NCBI GenBank assembly: GCA_016125275.1
Contig: WGMB01000002.1
Span: 1 to 64,000 of the forward strand
DNA length: 64,000 bases
Reading direction: 5' to 3'
Source of the DNA: Acidobacteriota bacterium
GTDB lineage: Bacteria; Acidobacteriota; Terriglobia; Bryobacterales; UBA6623
Shown here: positions 27,705 to 35,947 of the stretch, one piece after another
Position numbering within the stretch: the first letter of the stretch is position 1
Layout of the letters: each line of letters begins with the position of its first letter
Program-made: the position numbers and the translations under genes
Notes under the pieces: model-generated
Databases searched by the model: none
Told to the model about the DNA's origin: nothing
Seen by the model: only the letters and a program-made list of their open reading frames with translations

Positions 27705-28307
27705 CTATCCCCAGCGATACAGGAAGACCTCGTGCAAGGGGATCTCCGGGTCTTCGTCCACCAGCTCTTCGACCCTCTCCGGCGTCCAACCGGGCAAGGG
27801 GAACTTGTAGGCGACCAAGCGCGTTCCCGGACGCAGCGTCTGCTCCAGCCGGGGCGTGACCTTGGCCAAGCCTTCCGGCGTGAGGAACGTCGAGATCACG
27901 TCGGGCGCGGAATAGTCGGCCAGGATCAGATCCTCGTTGCGGATCTCGGCGCGGTCTTCGACGTCGGCCGCCTTGATGGCGCTGCGGCTCTCGGCGATCA
28001 ACAGCTCATCGATCTCATAGCCCACCGCGTGGGCGCCGAACTCGCGGGCCGCCATCAGTACGATGCGGCCGTCGCCGCTGCCCAGGTCGTAGAGAAGGTC
28101 CCCGGGGCGCAAGCCGCTCATCTCGAGCATGAGCCGCACCACCGGTAACGGCGTGGGATAGTAGGTGGCCAGCAGCTCAGGCCCTTCCGGCGGCTCGGCG
28201 GCGAGCGACTCGGTTGCAGGCGCCTCGGTGGCGACCTCCGCGCCTCGGCAGCCCCAGGACAGTCCGGCCGCGGCGGCCAGCAGCCGTCTTCTCGAAAATT
28301 TCACCAT
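27705..28307 (-). CDS. Exported SAM-methyltransferase-like protein 1
   Basis: 200 residues from the ATG at 28307. The N-terminus MVKFSRRRLLAAAAGLSWGC combines a twin-arginine-like motif and a lipobox-like Cys. The body has a class I methyltransferase fold: motif I LLYDLGSGDGRIVLMAARE, then HAVGYEIDELLIAESRS and NEDLILADYSAPDVISTFL. The preceding YYPTPLPVVRLMLEMSGLRPG is shared with the next gene. The two genes are 14 bp apart and likely arose by duplication. SAM is cytoplasmic, so an exported SAM enzyme is odd; the signal may be misread, or the protein may do something else. No substrate claimed. Confidence 0.75.
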   Translation of the reverse strand: MVKFSRRRLLAAAAGLSWGCRGAEVATEAPATESLAAEPPEGPELLATYYPTPLPVVRLMLEMSGLRPGDLLYDLGSGDGRIVLMAAREFGAHAVGYEIDELLIAESRSAIKAADVEDRAEIRNEDLILADYSAPDVISTFLTPEGLAKVTPRLEQTLRPGTRLVAYKFPLPGWTPERVEELVDEDPEIPLHEVFLYRWG

Positions 28308-28321
28308 GGGAGAGGGGTCGG

Positions 28322-28915
28322 CTACCGCTGGTAGATATAGATCGTGTGCGGCAACCCGTCGATCTCGTTCTGCTCGTCGTGCTCCACGCGCCGGGTCGGC
28401 TCCCACTCCGGAATCTCGAAGTCGTGGGAGACCACCACGGCGCCCTTTTTGAGCTCGCGCTCGAAGATTGGCCGGAGCATCTTCAGCGCCCGCGGCAACA
28501 GATAGACCGTCACCAAGTCGGCCTCGGCGAGGTCGGCCTGGAACAGGTCCTGCTGGATGATCTTGGCCTGCTCGGCCAGGCCCATCTCGTCGATCTGACG
28601 GCGGCTGCTGATCACCAGCTTGGGATCGAGCTCGTAGCCGACCGAGCGCGCTCCATAGTTCCGCGCCGCCAGGATCACAAGGCGTCCGTCGCCGCTGCCC
28701 AAGTCAATGTGCAACTGCCCCGGCTGCAGCCCGCCCTCTTCGAGCATCGCCTTGGCGACCTCGATCGGAGTCGGGTAGTAGGGCGCCACGTTGCCCTTGG
28801 GCGCTCGGGCGGGAGCCTCGGCCGCCGGCAGAGATCCTAGCGCCGACAACAAACACAGCAGAGCGAGCGTCGCCGCCGCGCGAGTCCGCCGCCGGCCTGT
28901 TTGGGGCGATTTCAC
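28322..28915 (-). CDS. Exported SAM-methyltransferase-like protein 2
   Basis: 197 residues from the GTG at 28915, chosen because it directly precedes a signal-like N-terminus (KSPQTGRRRTRAAATLALLC..GSLPAAEA). Body: PYYPTPIEVAKAMLEEGGLQ, motif I LHIDLGSGDGRLVILAARN, SVGYELDPKLVISSRRQID, QDLFQADLAEADLVTVYLLP and a C-terminal DFEIPEWEPTRRVE. It is paralogous to the downstream gene over the entire fold. It is the first gene of the pair and divergent from the small helical gene at 29108. Confidence 0.75.
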   Translation of the reverse strand: MKSPQTGRRRTRAAATLALLCLLSALGSLPAAEAPARAPKGNVAPYYPTPIEVAKAMLEEGGLQPGQLHIDLGSGDGRLVILAARNYGARSVGYELDPKLVISSRRQIDEMGLAEQAKIIQQDLFQADLAEADLVTVYLLPRALKMLRPIFERELKKGAVVVSHDFEIPEWEPTRRVEHDEQNEIDGLPHTIYIYQR

Positions 28916-29107
28916 ACTGCGAGTATAAACCAGCCGGCCGGCCGGCCCCAGCCCGCCCCGCTCGGGCCGGATCGTCAATGTGAGATCGCATCCATTTAAC
29001 GCGCATTTAACTGCATTTCCTGCAACCAAATCGAGCCCCCAGGCGCCTAACAAGAAGAAGGCGAGGCGCTGGATTCATCAGCAAGCGCCCAAGCGAGGAG
29101 ATGTAAG

Positions 29108-29614
29108 ATGTTCAATAAGTTACACGTGCGCCACTGGGCTCTTCCGGCAGCCGCACTGTTGCTGGCGCCGCTGGCCTTGACGGCGGCAGACACGGGAGTT
29201 TCCACGGAAATTCGCAACCAGATCGAAGTCGCGCACCACGAAGCCGAGGCCCTGCGCCATAGCGCCGACAACCTCGCAATGCTGGCGCGCACGCCGCTCA
29301 AGTACTCCAAGGTCGCCCACGCCACCGAGCTGCATCGCTCGCTGAGCCGTTTGGCTGACCTGCAGGCGACGGTGAAGTCGTTGACGGCGATAGAGGCCAA
29401 GGCCACCCCCGCCGAGCGCGGCGAGATCGATCACCTGAAGGCGGACCTCCGGCCCGTCGTAGTGGACGCTCACAAGGCCCTTCGCACGTTCCATGACAAC
29501 GGCGTCAACGGCCTTTACGCGCCGGACTATCAAAACAGCGTCCGCGGCCTGTACGAAGGGGCCAAGGCCCTCGTGGCCGAAACCGCCGTCCCCGTAGCCG
29601 CAGCCGCCGACTAG
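29108..29614 (+). CDS. Secreted helical hypothetical protein
   Basis: 168 residues. Signal peptide (WALPAAALLLAPLALTAAD), then an all-helical body rich in Ala, Leu, Glu and His (IRNQIEVAHHEAEALRHSAD, LADLQATVKSLTAIEAKATP). An AGGAG-type RBS (gcgaggagatgtaag) precedes the ATG. No known family; probably periplasmic. A hairpin terminator follows at 29641-29668. Confidence 0.7.
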   Translation: MFNKLHVRHWALPAAALLLAPLALTAADTGVSTEIRNQIEVAHHEAEALRHSADNLAMLARTPLKYSKVAHATELHRSLSRLADLQATVKSLTAIEAKATPAERGEIDHLKADLRPVVVDAHKALRTFHDNGVNGLYAPDYQNSVRGLYEGAKALVAETAVPVAAAAD

Positions 29615-29640
29615 TCCGGATTTGCGCCCCGCCCCCCAGC

Positions 29641-29677
29641 AGCGGTCGAGCCTTCGGGTTCGGCCGCTTGCCTTTTA
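29641..29677 (+). terminator. Intrinsic terminator with TTCG tetraloop
   Basis: A 12-bp stem with two G-T pairs (29641-29652 with 29657-29668) is closed by a stable C(TTCG)G tetraloop and followed by TGCCTTTTA. It lies just after the helical protein gene and before the end of the convergent oxygenase gene. Confidence 0.8.
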
Positions 29678-29686
29678 GGGGTCTCG

Positions 29687-30754
29687 CTACTGCTGTTGCT
29701 GCTGCTCGGCCTGCCGGCGCGCTTGCGTGGCCTCTTCGCCAAAGAAGAAGGTCAGCAGCGCGAAACGTCGGCCGCGCGTCACGTCGGTGGCCTCGTGCAG
29801 ATGGGCGCAAGAGAAGACGATGGCGGCCCCGGTCGGCGGGTTGTAGAGCTCCGGGCCGAACTCGGGGAAGCGCAGAAATCCTCCGTCGTACTCGCCCGCG
29901 TTGAGGTTGAGCGTCATCGCGAAGCGCCGATGCCGGGCGTCCGGCGTGAGGTTATCGCGATGCAGGCGGAAGTAGCCGGCCTGCCGCTCGGCTTCGTTGG
30001 CCTCGTAGCAGACCACCTTGAACTTCTCGAAGCGTGTGACCGGATAGAAGAAGGCCTTCTGGATCTCCGGCAGCACCCGCCGCGCGATGCGGTCGCTGAG
30101 CAGATTCAGCAGATCGGGGTCCTCGACGGTGTGGTCGCGCCGCACCTTGCGGGCGGCGTCCGGGACCAGCTCGATGGCGCCGTCGACGAACCGCACCATC
30201 CCGGACTCCGTGTTGTCGGACTCGTAGGCGTCGATGCACGCCTGGATCAGCTCGGGCTCGAGGACGTTGGGCACGATCAGCACCGGGGCCGTCGAGCCGA
30301 CGATGCGCCAGGCGCGCGCTTCCTCGTTGGCCTGCGGCGCGATAGAAGCAGCATCGTCCACGGTCTGCGCCACGGCGTCGATCCGCACCGTCGGATCGAG
30401 CGCGAAGAAGCGCGCCGGCCGGTTAGGCGCCCGTCCCAAGCAGGCCGCCACGGCGCGGCCGTCGTCCACCACCACCGGAGTCTTGATCTGGTTCTCGGTC
30501 ACGAAGGATTGCAACTCCGGCAGCGCCCCCGCGGCCACGATCGCGGCGTTGTAGTGGGTCTGCTCGCTCACCAGGCGGTCGAAGGCGATCAGCGTGGCGG
30601 CGTCGGCGACCACCGACGACGACACGGCCACCAAGGCCGGCTCGCCCACCAGAAACTCGTACAGAGCGATGGCGCGGCCGTCAGGCCCTTGCCGGATGAT
30701 TTCGGGGAAGCGGTCGCCGGCTTCGAGCGGCCGGGCGGGATCGGGCGTACTCAT
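29687..30754 (-). CDS. 2OG-Fe(II) oxygenase with N-terminal thioredoxin-like domain
   Basis: 355 residues. Residues about 10-140 resemble a peroxiredoxin/thioredoxin-like fold (LEAGDRFPEIIRQGPDGRAI ... VVDDGRAVAACLG) but lack an obvious catalytic Cys near the usual position. Residues about 160-340 are a prolyl-4-hydroxylase-type double-stranded helix: HxD in YFRLHRDNL, a distal His in CAHLHEATDV and the 2OG-binding Arg in RGRRFALLTFFF. It hydroxylates an unknown protein or small molecule, probably in the cytoplasm. The C-terminus ends in QQQQQ, encoded by a short CTG/TTG-type repeat. It converges on the helical protein gene through the terminator. Confidence 0.85.
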   Translation of the reverse strand: MSTPDPARPLEAGDRFPEIIRQGPDGRAIALYEFLVGEPALVAVSSSVVADAATLIAFDRLVSEQTHYNAAIVAAGALPELQSFVTENQIKTPVVVDDGRAVAACLGRAPNRPARFFALDPTVRIDAVAQTVDDAASIAPQANEEARAWRIVGSTAPVLIVPNVLEPELIQACIDAYESDNTESGMVRFVDGAIELVPDAARKVRRDHTVEDPDLLNLLSDRIARRVLPEIQKAFFYPVTRFEKFKVVCYEANEAERQAGYFRLHRDNLTPDARHRRFAMTLNLNAGEYDGGFLRFPEFGPELYNPPTGAAIVFSCAHLHEATDVTRGRRFALLTFFFGEEATQARRQAEQQQQQ

Positions 30755-30801
30755 GAAGCTTCAATTGTACGAAGCCGGCTCAGCGAACCCGGGACCGCGC
30801 T

Positions 30802-31680
30802 CTAGCGAGGAGCGCAGGCCTGCTTGTCGAACAGGGACCCGATCGAGACCAGCTCGATCCCCTTGCGCTCGATCTCCGCGCGCACCTCGGGGTCCGTCCA
30901 GGCCGCCAGCACGGAGCTACGCCGCTCCGCCCACCACACGCCGTCGTTCGTATCCACGGCCCGCAGCTCGGGCGCATCCTCGGCGGGATGCCCCACGTAC
31001 AGATACAGTCCGGGTTCGAGCTCTCTTAGAGCCGTCAGCAGAGCCTTCTTGATGCCGGCCCGCGTCGTATCCGGGTACTTGGGGCTGAAGCGCTTCTCAC
31101 CGAACATCCCCCCGCCGGAGATTCCCAGGCAGTATTGTTGCGCCAGCTTCTGGGTGATGGGCAGCAAGTCCTCGCGGCAAGCCATCGCCATGTGGCAGTC
31201 CACGTAGTCCAGTTGGAGGCCCAGCCCCAGAGCGCGCTCAATCTGCGCGCGAAACTCATGCTCGGCTTCCACCGGGTTGGGAGCGTGCTCGGCCCAGGGA
31301 GCGCCGTCGGCCTTCCAGTCCGCCGGCCGCGGCGCGCGGTAGCCGAACCCATAGAGATAGCCGTCCGGCGCCACCAGACTCGGCACGGCGCTGATGGGAG
31401 ACACCGGCCGCCAGCGCAGGGTGTTCCATTCGCTGGTGATGGTCAGGTGGACTCCGACGCTCCATTCCGGATGCCCCCGGATGATGCGCGCGGTCTCGCT
31501 GAACCAGGGCCCCGGCGTCAGCAGGCTCGCCGATTGCATCACCCCGTCCTCGAAAGCCTTCTCCAAAGCCATGTTCGAAGCGTGGGTATAGCCGAAGTCG
31601 TCGCCGCGCACGATCAGCCGAATCGGTTCAGCGGCCTGGCAGATCCAGACGGCCCACAGGGCGAGAACGAGCGCGCGCAT
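30802..31680 (-). CDS. Secreted ChbG/YdjC-family deacetylase
   Basis: 292 residues with a short signal peptide (MRALVLALWAVWICQAAE). Family motifs: RLIVRGDDFGYTHASNMALE (metal-binding DD), VGVHLTITSEW (the H and ligands of the NodB-like pocket) and LDYVDCHMAMA. Known ChbG enzymes remove one acetyl group from chitooligosaccharides; this member is exported, unlike E. coli ChbG, so an extracellular amino-sugar oligosaccharide is likely. It follows the oxygenase on the same strand order with a 47-bp gap. Confidence 0.85.
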   Translation of the reverse strand: MRALVLALWAVWICQAAEPIRLIVRGDDFGYTHASNMALEKAFEDGVMQSASLLTPGPWFSETARIIRGHPEWSVGVHLTITSEWNTLRWRPVSPISAVPSLVAPDGYLYGFGYRAPRPADWKADGAPWAEHAPNPVEAEHEFRAQIERALGLGLQLDYVDCHMAMACREDLLPITQKLAQQYCLGISGGGMFGEKRFSPKYPDTTRAGIKKALLTALRELEPGLYLYVGHPAEDAPELRAVDTNDGVWWAERRSSVLAAWTDPEVRAEIERKGIELVSIGSLFDKQACAPR

Positions 31681-31696
31681 CGGTAAAGAGTATACC

Positions 31697-31761
31697 GGCG
31701 GTAAATTTTTCGCACCGTTCCCGCAAAAATTTCCTCACGCTATTACGACTCGTTTACCGCC
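31697..31761. promoter_or_regulatory. Nested inverted repeats in AT-rich divergent region
   Basis: GGCGGTAAA (31697-31705) is inverted at TTTACCGCC (31753-31761). Between them AAATTTTTCGC (31703-31713) is imperfectly inverted as GCAAAAATTT (31723-31732). The stretch is far more AT-rich than its surroundings and lies between the ChbG-like gene and the coiled-coil gene, so it may hold divergent promoters with an operator. Confidence 0.5.
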
Positions 31762-31911
31762 AAAAGCAGGCCCTTGCCCGGGGTCCAAAGCACTAACCCT
31801 CTCATCCTGCGTGGGATAGCCGATTTCTCTCGATCCGCTCCTGAGTTTGGCCCCCCGTGTGCCTTATTGGGAGGCACGAGGACGAAAGGTTCAAACAGGA
31901 GATCCGCCGCC

Positions 31912-32796
31912 ATGAATTCGATTCAATCCAGCTCTTCCCAGCCCATGCAGCCGAGCCGCCGTCCCGGCGGAACGGCCATGAAGCTCGGTCTCGCCGGAGT
32001 CGCGATCATGGCGCTCGCATTCAACATCTACTTGATCTCCAAAGTGAATTACGTCGAAGGAAAGGCTGAATCTCAGCGCGAGTCCCTGGAGATGGAGATC
32101 AGCGCGCTGCAGGAGCGCCTGGCCGTACAGCACAGCAAGCAGCAGCAAACGCTGGCTGAGCTACGCGCCAGCATCGACGACACCTCGCGCAACGCCTATT
32201 CGCAGGCCCGCAACGAGTCGCAGAAGCGCGCCACCGATGTGGCCAAGGTCGTCGCGGCCAAGCAGAAGGAACAGCAGGACATGTTTCTGCAGGAAATCGG
32301 CGGCGTGAAGGATAAGGCCGCTACGAACGCGCAAGGACTGGAAGTCGTGCGCGGCGAGGTGGCCGGCGTGTCCACGAAGATCGACGACACGCGGCGGGAC
32401 CTCATGGAAACCGAGGACGTGCTGCTGCATACCCAGGACCAGTTGCTGGGCGTAAATACGCGGATGGACGAGCATGCCTCCGACATCGCCCGGCTCCGGG
32501 ACCAGAACGAGCGCGCCGTCACGCCTTTCCAACTGGACAAGAGCAAGGAGCGCACGCGGGTGGACGACGTGCACATCCGGCTCAAGAGCGTGGATGTGGG
32601 CAAGAACCGCTACACGGTCGAGATTCTGGCGGATGACAAAGTGATCGTGCAGAAGGACAAGTACCTCAACGAGCCGGTCGAGTTCTACGTGACCGGCGCC
32701 GACCGGCCCTACGAGATCGTGGTCACCGGCATCGAAAAGGACAAGGTCAGCGGTCACTTGAGCAAGCCGAAGTTTGCAGCGCTGGCGCGGCGCTGA
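31912..32796 (+). CDS. Membrane-anchored coiled-coil protein
   Basis: 294 residues. A short cytoplasmic Ser/Gln-rich tail, one TM helix (about 25-45; LGLAGVAIMALAFNIYLI), then a long coiled coil (about 55-205, AESQRESLEMEISALQERL and onward, many K/E/Q/D). A compact C-terminal beta-domain follows (about 215-280; VDDVHIRLKSVDVGKNRYTV, EILADDKVIVQKDKYL). The topology is that of a periplasmic tethered rod. The ATG at 31912 is preceded by AGGAG-like cagGAGatc. No family recognised. The gene directly precedes the hairpin array, which therefore lies in or just after its 3' untranslated region. Confidence 0.75.
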   Translation: MNSIQSSSSQPMQPSRRPGGTAMKLGLAGVAIMALAFNIYLISKVNYVEGKAESQRESLEMEISALQERLAVQHSKQQQTLAELRASIDDTSRNAYSQARNESQKRATDVAKVVAAKQKEQQDMFLQEIGGVKDKAATNAQGLEVVRGEVAGVSTKIDDTRRDLMETEDVLLHTQDQLLGVNTRMDEHASDIARLRDQNERAVTPFQLDKSKERTRVDDVHIRLKSVDVGKNRYTVEILADDKVIVQKDKYLNEPVEFYVTGADRPYEIVVTGIEKDKVSGHLSKPKFAALARR

Positions 32797-32841
32797 GAGA
32801 AGTTTGGACCGGGAGCTTCGGCTCCTGATCCAGACGGCGGG

Positions 32842-33777
32842 CGAGGTCCCCTGATCGGGCGCTAGGGGGCCTCGTACCAGCCGACCAAGGGTTTGAGGTC
32901 GAGCGAGCTTGGCTTGCCGATCTCAGGGCGGAGTGAGGTTTCCGTGGTTCGGGCGCTCCACGGAAACCTCGCTCCAAAAGCCCGAAGCGGGTTTGAGGTC
33001 AGTGGGGTTTCCTGCTGATCTCGGGGCGGAGTGAGACTTCCGTGGTTCTGGGCGCTCCACGGAAGTCTCGCTCCAAATGCCCCGAAACGGTTCGAGGTCA
33101 GCGGGGCTCTTCCTTCTGACCTCGGGGCAGAGTGGGACTGGCGTGGTTCTGGGCGCTCCACGCCAGTCTCGCTCCTACCAAGCCCCAGCGAGTTTGAGGC
33201 CCGGCGGGCTTGCCTGCCGACCTCAGGGCGGAGTGAGGTTTCCGTGGTTCTGGGCGCTCCACGGAAACCTCGCTCCGGAAGCCCAGCGAGTTTGAGGCCG
33301 GTCAAGCGAGCTTGCCGGTCTCAGGGCGGAGCAAGGTTTCGGTGGTTCTCGGGCGCTCCATGGGAACCTTGCTCCGATCGCCCTTTGAAACGGGTTTGAG
33401 GACGGGCGGCTTCGGCCAACCGCTCCTTGAGGGTGGAACGGGGTTGTTCATGGTTTCGGGCGCTCCATGGCGACTCCGTTCCCACACCCTCCGGTTACGA
33501 GTTTGAGCAGGGCGGGCGCTCTGTTCAAGGGACTGGGCGAGGTTTTCATTCGGGCGCGTTGGAGACCTCGTCCAGCCCACCAAGGTTTGCGAAACGGGTT
33601 TGAGTCGAGCCGGCGACGGCTCGGCTCATGACGGGAGGAACGGGGTGAAACCCTATCGGGCGCTGGGAATCGCCCCGTTCCGACCGACTTCCCGGTTTCT
33701 TTCGAGTTTGGGCAGGGCGCAAGCTCGGCCCGAGCGGTAACGGGGTCCTCTTCATCGGGCGCGAAGAGGGCCCCGTT
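32842..33777. repeat. Array of ten covarying hairpins, about 100-bp period
   Basis: Non-coding, 936 bp. Ten stem-loops at 32842-32874, 32930-32975, 33028-33074, 33129-33175, 33230-33276, 33328-33375, 33435-33482, 33533-33575, 33637-33681 and 33739-33777. Stems are 11-19 bp. Loops are 9-12 bases with an invariant GGGCGC core (commonly TTCTGGGCGCT). Stem arms differ between copies but stay complementary: left arms are GGAGTGAGGTTTCCGTGG (copies 2 and 5), GGAGTGAGACTTCCGTGG (copy 3), AGAGTGGGACTGGCGTGG (copy 4) and GGAGCAAGGTTTCGGTGG (copy 6), each with a matching right arm. Connectors carry GTTTGAG (or GTTCGAG/GTTTGGG) at 32891, 32991, 33090, 33192, 33290, 33394, 33501, 33598 and 33706. A second, smaller stem-loop often follows the connector. 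The period is not a multiple of three, so it is not a protein repeat. No T-tracts follow the stems. I recognise no named element. Confidence 0.92.
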
Positions 33778-33817
33778 TCTGTTTGCCGGTTCCGGTCCTT
33801 CTCCTCGCAGTACGATA

Positions 33818-35482
33818 ATGGGGCGCATGAATCGTCGCCAGTTCGCCGCCTTCTGCGGACTCATTCTTTCGACCCGCTGCGGCGGCGACCCGCCCGAATC
33901 AACCCCCTCGCCCGCCATGAATTTAGAAACCAAAGTCGAGCAATACGTCCCGTTTCGCCTGCAAGCCGACCTGGGAGGCCTGAGCGCCAACCAGCGCAAG
34001 ATGCTGCCGCTGCTGATCGAGGCCGCGCAGATCATGGACGGTTTGTTCTGGCGCCAAGCCTACGGCGACAAGCAGGCCTTGCTGAGCTCGCTCGACGGCG
34101 CCGCGCGGCGCTTTGCGGAGATCAACTACGGCCCCTGGGACCGTCTCGGCGACAACGAACCGTTCCTGCCCGGCGTCGGCCCCAAGCCGCCCGGCGCGGA
34201 GCTCTATCCGCACGATGTGACCAAGCAGGAGTTCGAGGCCGCCGTCGCAGCCTCCTCCGATGAGGGCAAGGCGCTCAAGAGCCTCTACACGGTGGTCGAG
34301 CGAGAGGGCGGAGCGCTGGTCGCCAAGCCCTACGGCCAGGTCTTCGGCCCGGAGCTCGAGCAAGCCGCGGGCAAGCTGCGCGAGGCCGCCGCGCTGGCCG
34401 AGGACGAAGGCTTCCGCAAGTACCTGACGCTGCGCGCCGACGCCCTCGTCCACGACGACTATCAGCCGTCAGACATGGCCTGGATGGACATGAAGTCCAA
34501 CCAGATCGACCTGGTCATCGGACCGATCGAGACCTACGAAGACCAGCTCTACGGCTACAAGGCGTCATTCGAGGCCTACGTACTGCTCAAGGACATGGAT
34601 TGGAGCGGCCGGCTTGCCAAGTACGCCGCGCTGCTGCCGGCTCTGCAACAGGGGCTGCCCGTACCGCCCGAGTACAAAAAGGAAGATCCCGGCGCGGACT
34701 CCGACCTCAACGCCTACGACGTGCTCTACTACGCCGGCGACTGCAACGCCGGGGCGAAGACAATCGCCATCAACCTGCCCAACGACGAGGAAGTCCAGCT
34801 CGCCAAGGGCGCCCGCCGCCTGCAGCTCAAGAACGCCATGCGGGCCAAGTTCGAGAAGATTTTGCTCCCCATCGCCGGCGTGCTCATCGCCGAGGACCAG
34901 CGCGAGCACGTGGACTTCGACGCCTTCTTCGCCAACACGATGTTCCACGAGGTGGCCCACGGCCTGGGCGTGAAGCAGACCCTGACCGGCAAAGGCATGG
35001 TGCGCGAAGCCATGAAGGAGAAGGCTTCGGCCCTGGAAGAGGGCAAGGCCGACATCCTGGGCGTCTACATGGTCACCAAGCTCATGGAGATGGGCGAGCT
35101 CGGCGACGACGTCGACCTGATGGACAACTACGTCACCTTCCTGGCCGGCATCTTCCGCTCCATCCGCTTCGGCGCTTCCAGCGCGCACGGCGTCGCCAAC
35201 CTCCTGCGCTTCAACTTCTTCGCGCAGATGGGGGCGTTTTCCCGCGATGAGGCCACGGGAACCTACCGGGTCAACCCGGACGCCATGGCCGCGGCTGTCG
35301 AAGCTCTGTCACGCAAGATCCTCACCTTGCAGGGCGATGGAGACTACGACGGGGCCGCGGCGTTCGTCGCCGAGATGGGCCGGATCGGCCCGGATCTCCA
35401 GGCGGACTTGGACCGCCTGGAAGCGGCGTCAATCCCGGTGGACATCGTGTTCGAGCAGGGCGTCGAGGTTCTTGGGCTCTAG
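33818..35482 (+). CDS. M49-like (dipeptidyl-peptidase III-type) lipoprotein metallopeptidase
   Basis: 554 residues; a second ATG at 33827 is equally possible. The N-terminus MNRRQFAAFCGLILSTRC has a twin-arginine-like start and lipobox Cys. Catalytic region: HEVAHGLG (HExxH, about residue 378) and further on EEGKADILGVYM, supplying the third ligand Glu and following Asp. That pattern, plus VLYYAGDCNAGAKTIAINLP and GKGMVREAMKEKASALEE, fits the bacterial DPP3-like family; eukaryotic DPP III has HExxxH instead. It would be an envelope-attached peptidase. It is the first gene after the hairpin array, with its ATG about 40 bp beyond the last stem. Confidence 0.85.
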   Translation: MGRMNRRQFAAFCGLILSTRCGGDPPESTPSPAMNLETKVEQYVPFRLQADLGGLSANQRKMLPLLIEAAQIMDGLFWRQAYGDKQALLSSLDGAARRFAEINYGPWDRLGDNEPFLPGVGPKPPGAELYPHDVTKQEFEAAVAASSDEGKALKSLYTVVEREGGALVAKPYGQVFGPELEQAAGKLREAAALAEDEGFRKYLTLRADALVHDDYQPSDMAWMDMKSNQIDLVIGPIETYEDQLYGYKASFEAYVLLKDMDWSGRLAKYAALLPALQQGLPVPPEYKKEDPGADSDLNAYDVLYYAGDCNAGAKTIAINLPNDEEVQLAKGARRLQLKNAMRAKFEKILLPIAGVLIAEDQREHVDFDAFFANTMFHEVAHGLGVKQTLTGKGMVREAMKEKASALEEGKADILGVYMVTKLMEMGELGDDVDLMDNYVTFLAGIFRSIRFGASSAHGVANLLRFNFFAQMGAFSRDEATGTYRVNPDAMAAAVEALSRKILTLQGDGDYDGAAAFVAEMGRIGPDLQADLDRLEAASIPVDIVFEQGVEVLGL

Positions 35483-35510
35483 GACAGAGCCGATAGCCGC
35501 CGGCCGCCAG

Positions 35511-35900
35511 CTATCGATCGTGCTCGACCTTCGGTCGGCTTTGCGCGATGTGCCAGAGTATGCCGGAAGGATCGACGACATAGGCGATTCGCAGCCCCCA
35601 GGGCTGCATCGCCGGCGGTTTGGGGGCGGGCACGCCGAACCGCGCGGGCAGATCCAGTGACACAACGTGGGACCACCAAGCGTCGAGGTCGTCCACCACG
35701 AGCTGCATCATGAAGTTCTCCGCCCATTCCTTTTGGAAGTAATTCTGGAGGATGAAGCTGCTCGCCCCGATTCGGAAGATCGCGACCTCGCCATCCAAAA
35801 CCTTCTCAAAGCCAAACGCCTCATAGAAACGCTTGGACTCTTGGAAATTCTTGGCCGGGAGAAACGGCCGGCTCAACTCCGTACCAACTGGGACGCTCAT
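35511..35900 (-). CDS. VOC (glyoxalase/bleomycin-resistance fold) protein
   Basis: 129 residues: SRPFLPAKNFQESKRFYEAF at the N-terminus, MMQLVVDDLDAWWSHVVSLD and WGLRIAYVVDPSGILWHIAQ at the C-terminus, the usual order of a single-module VOC protein. It probably dimerises. The metal-ligand pattern is incomplete, so enzymatic role is unclear. It converges on the M49-like gene with a 28-bp gap. Confidence 0.85.
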   Translation of the reverse strand: MSVPVGTELSRPFLPAKNFQESKRFYEAFGFEKVLDGEVAIFRIGASSFILQNYFQKEWAENFMMQLVVDDLDAWWSHVVSLDLPARFGVPAPKPPAMQPWGLRIAYVVDPSGILWHIAQSRPKVEHDR

Positions 35901-35947
35901 ACGATTCTTGGGACCCTCGATGAAGCCGATGCTCCGGTTGTCTCGAT

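Noticed and set aside
32862-33305. Minus-strand protein-coding frame inside the hairpin array
   Set aside because: The frame follows the repeat structure, the repeat period is not a multiple of three, and the substitutions keep base pairing rather than amino acids.
32842-33777. CRISPR array
   Set aside because: Only short loop and connector motifs are constant; the variable parts are self-complementary stems, not unique spacers, and no cas gene is near.
32842-33777. Integron attC sites
   Set aside because: No gene cassettes or integrase, and the arms do not follow attC core-site rules despite the GTTTGAG connector.
33448-34035. Minus-strand frame across the end of the array
   Set aside because: It overlaps the start of the M49-like gene antisense and shows the same repeat-driven, arginine/proline-rich composition.
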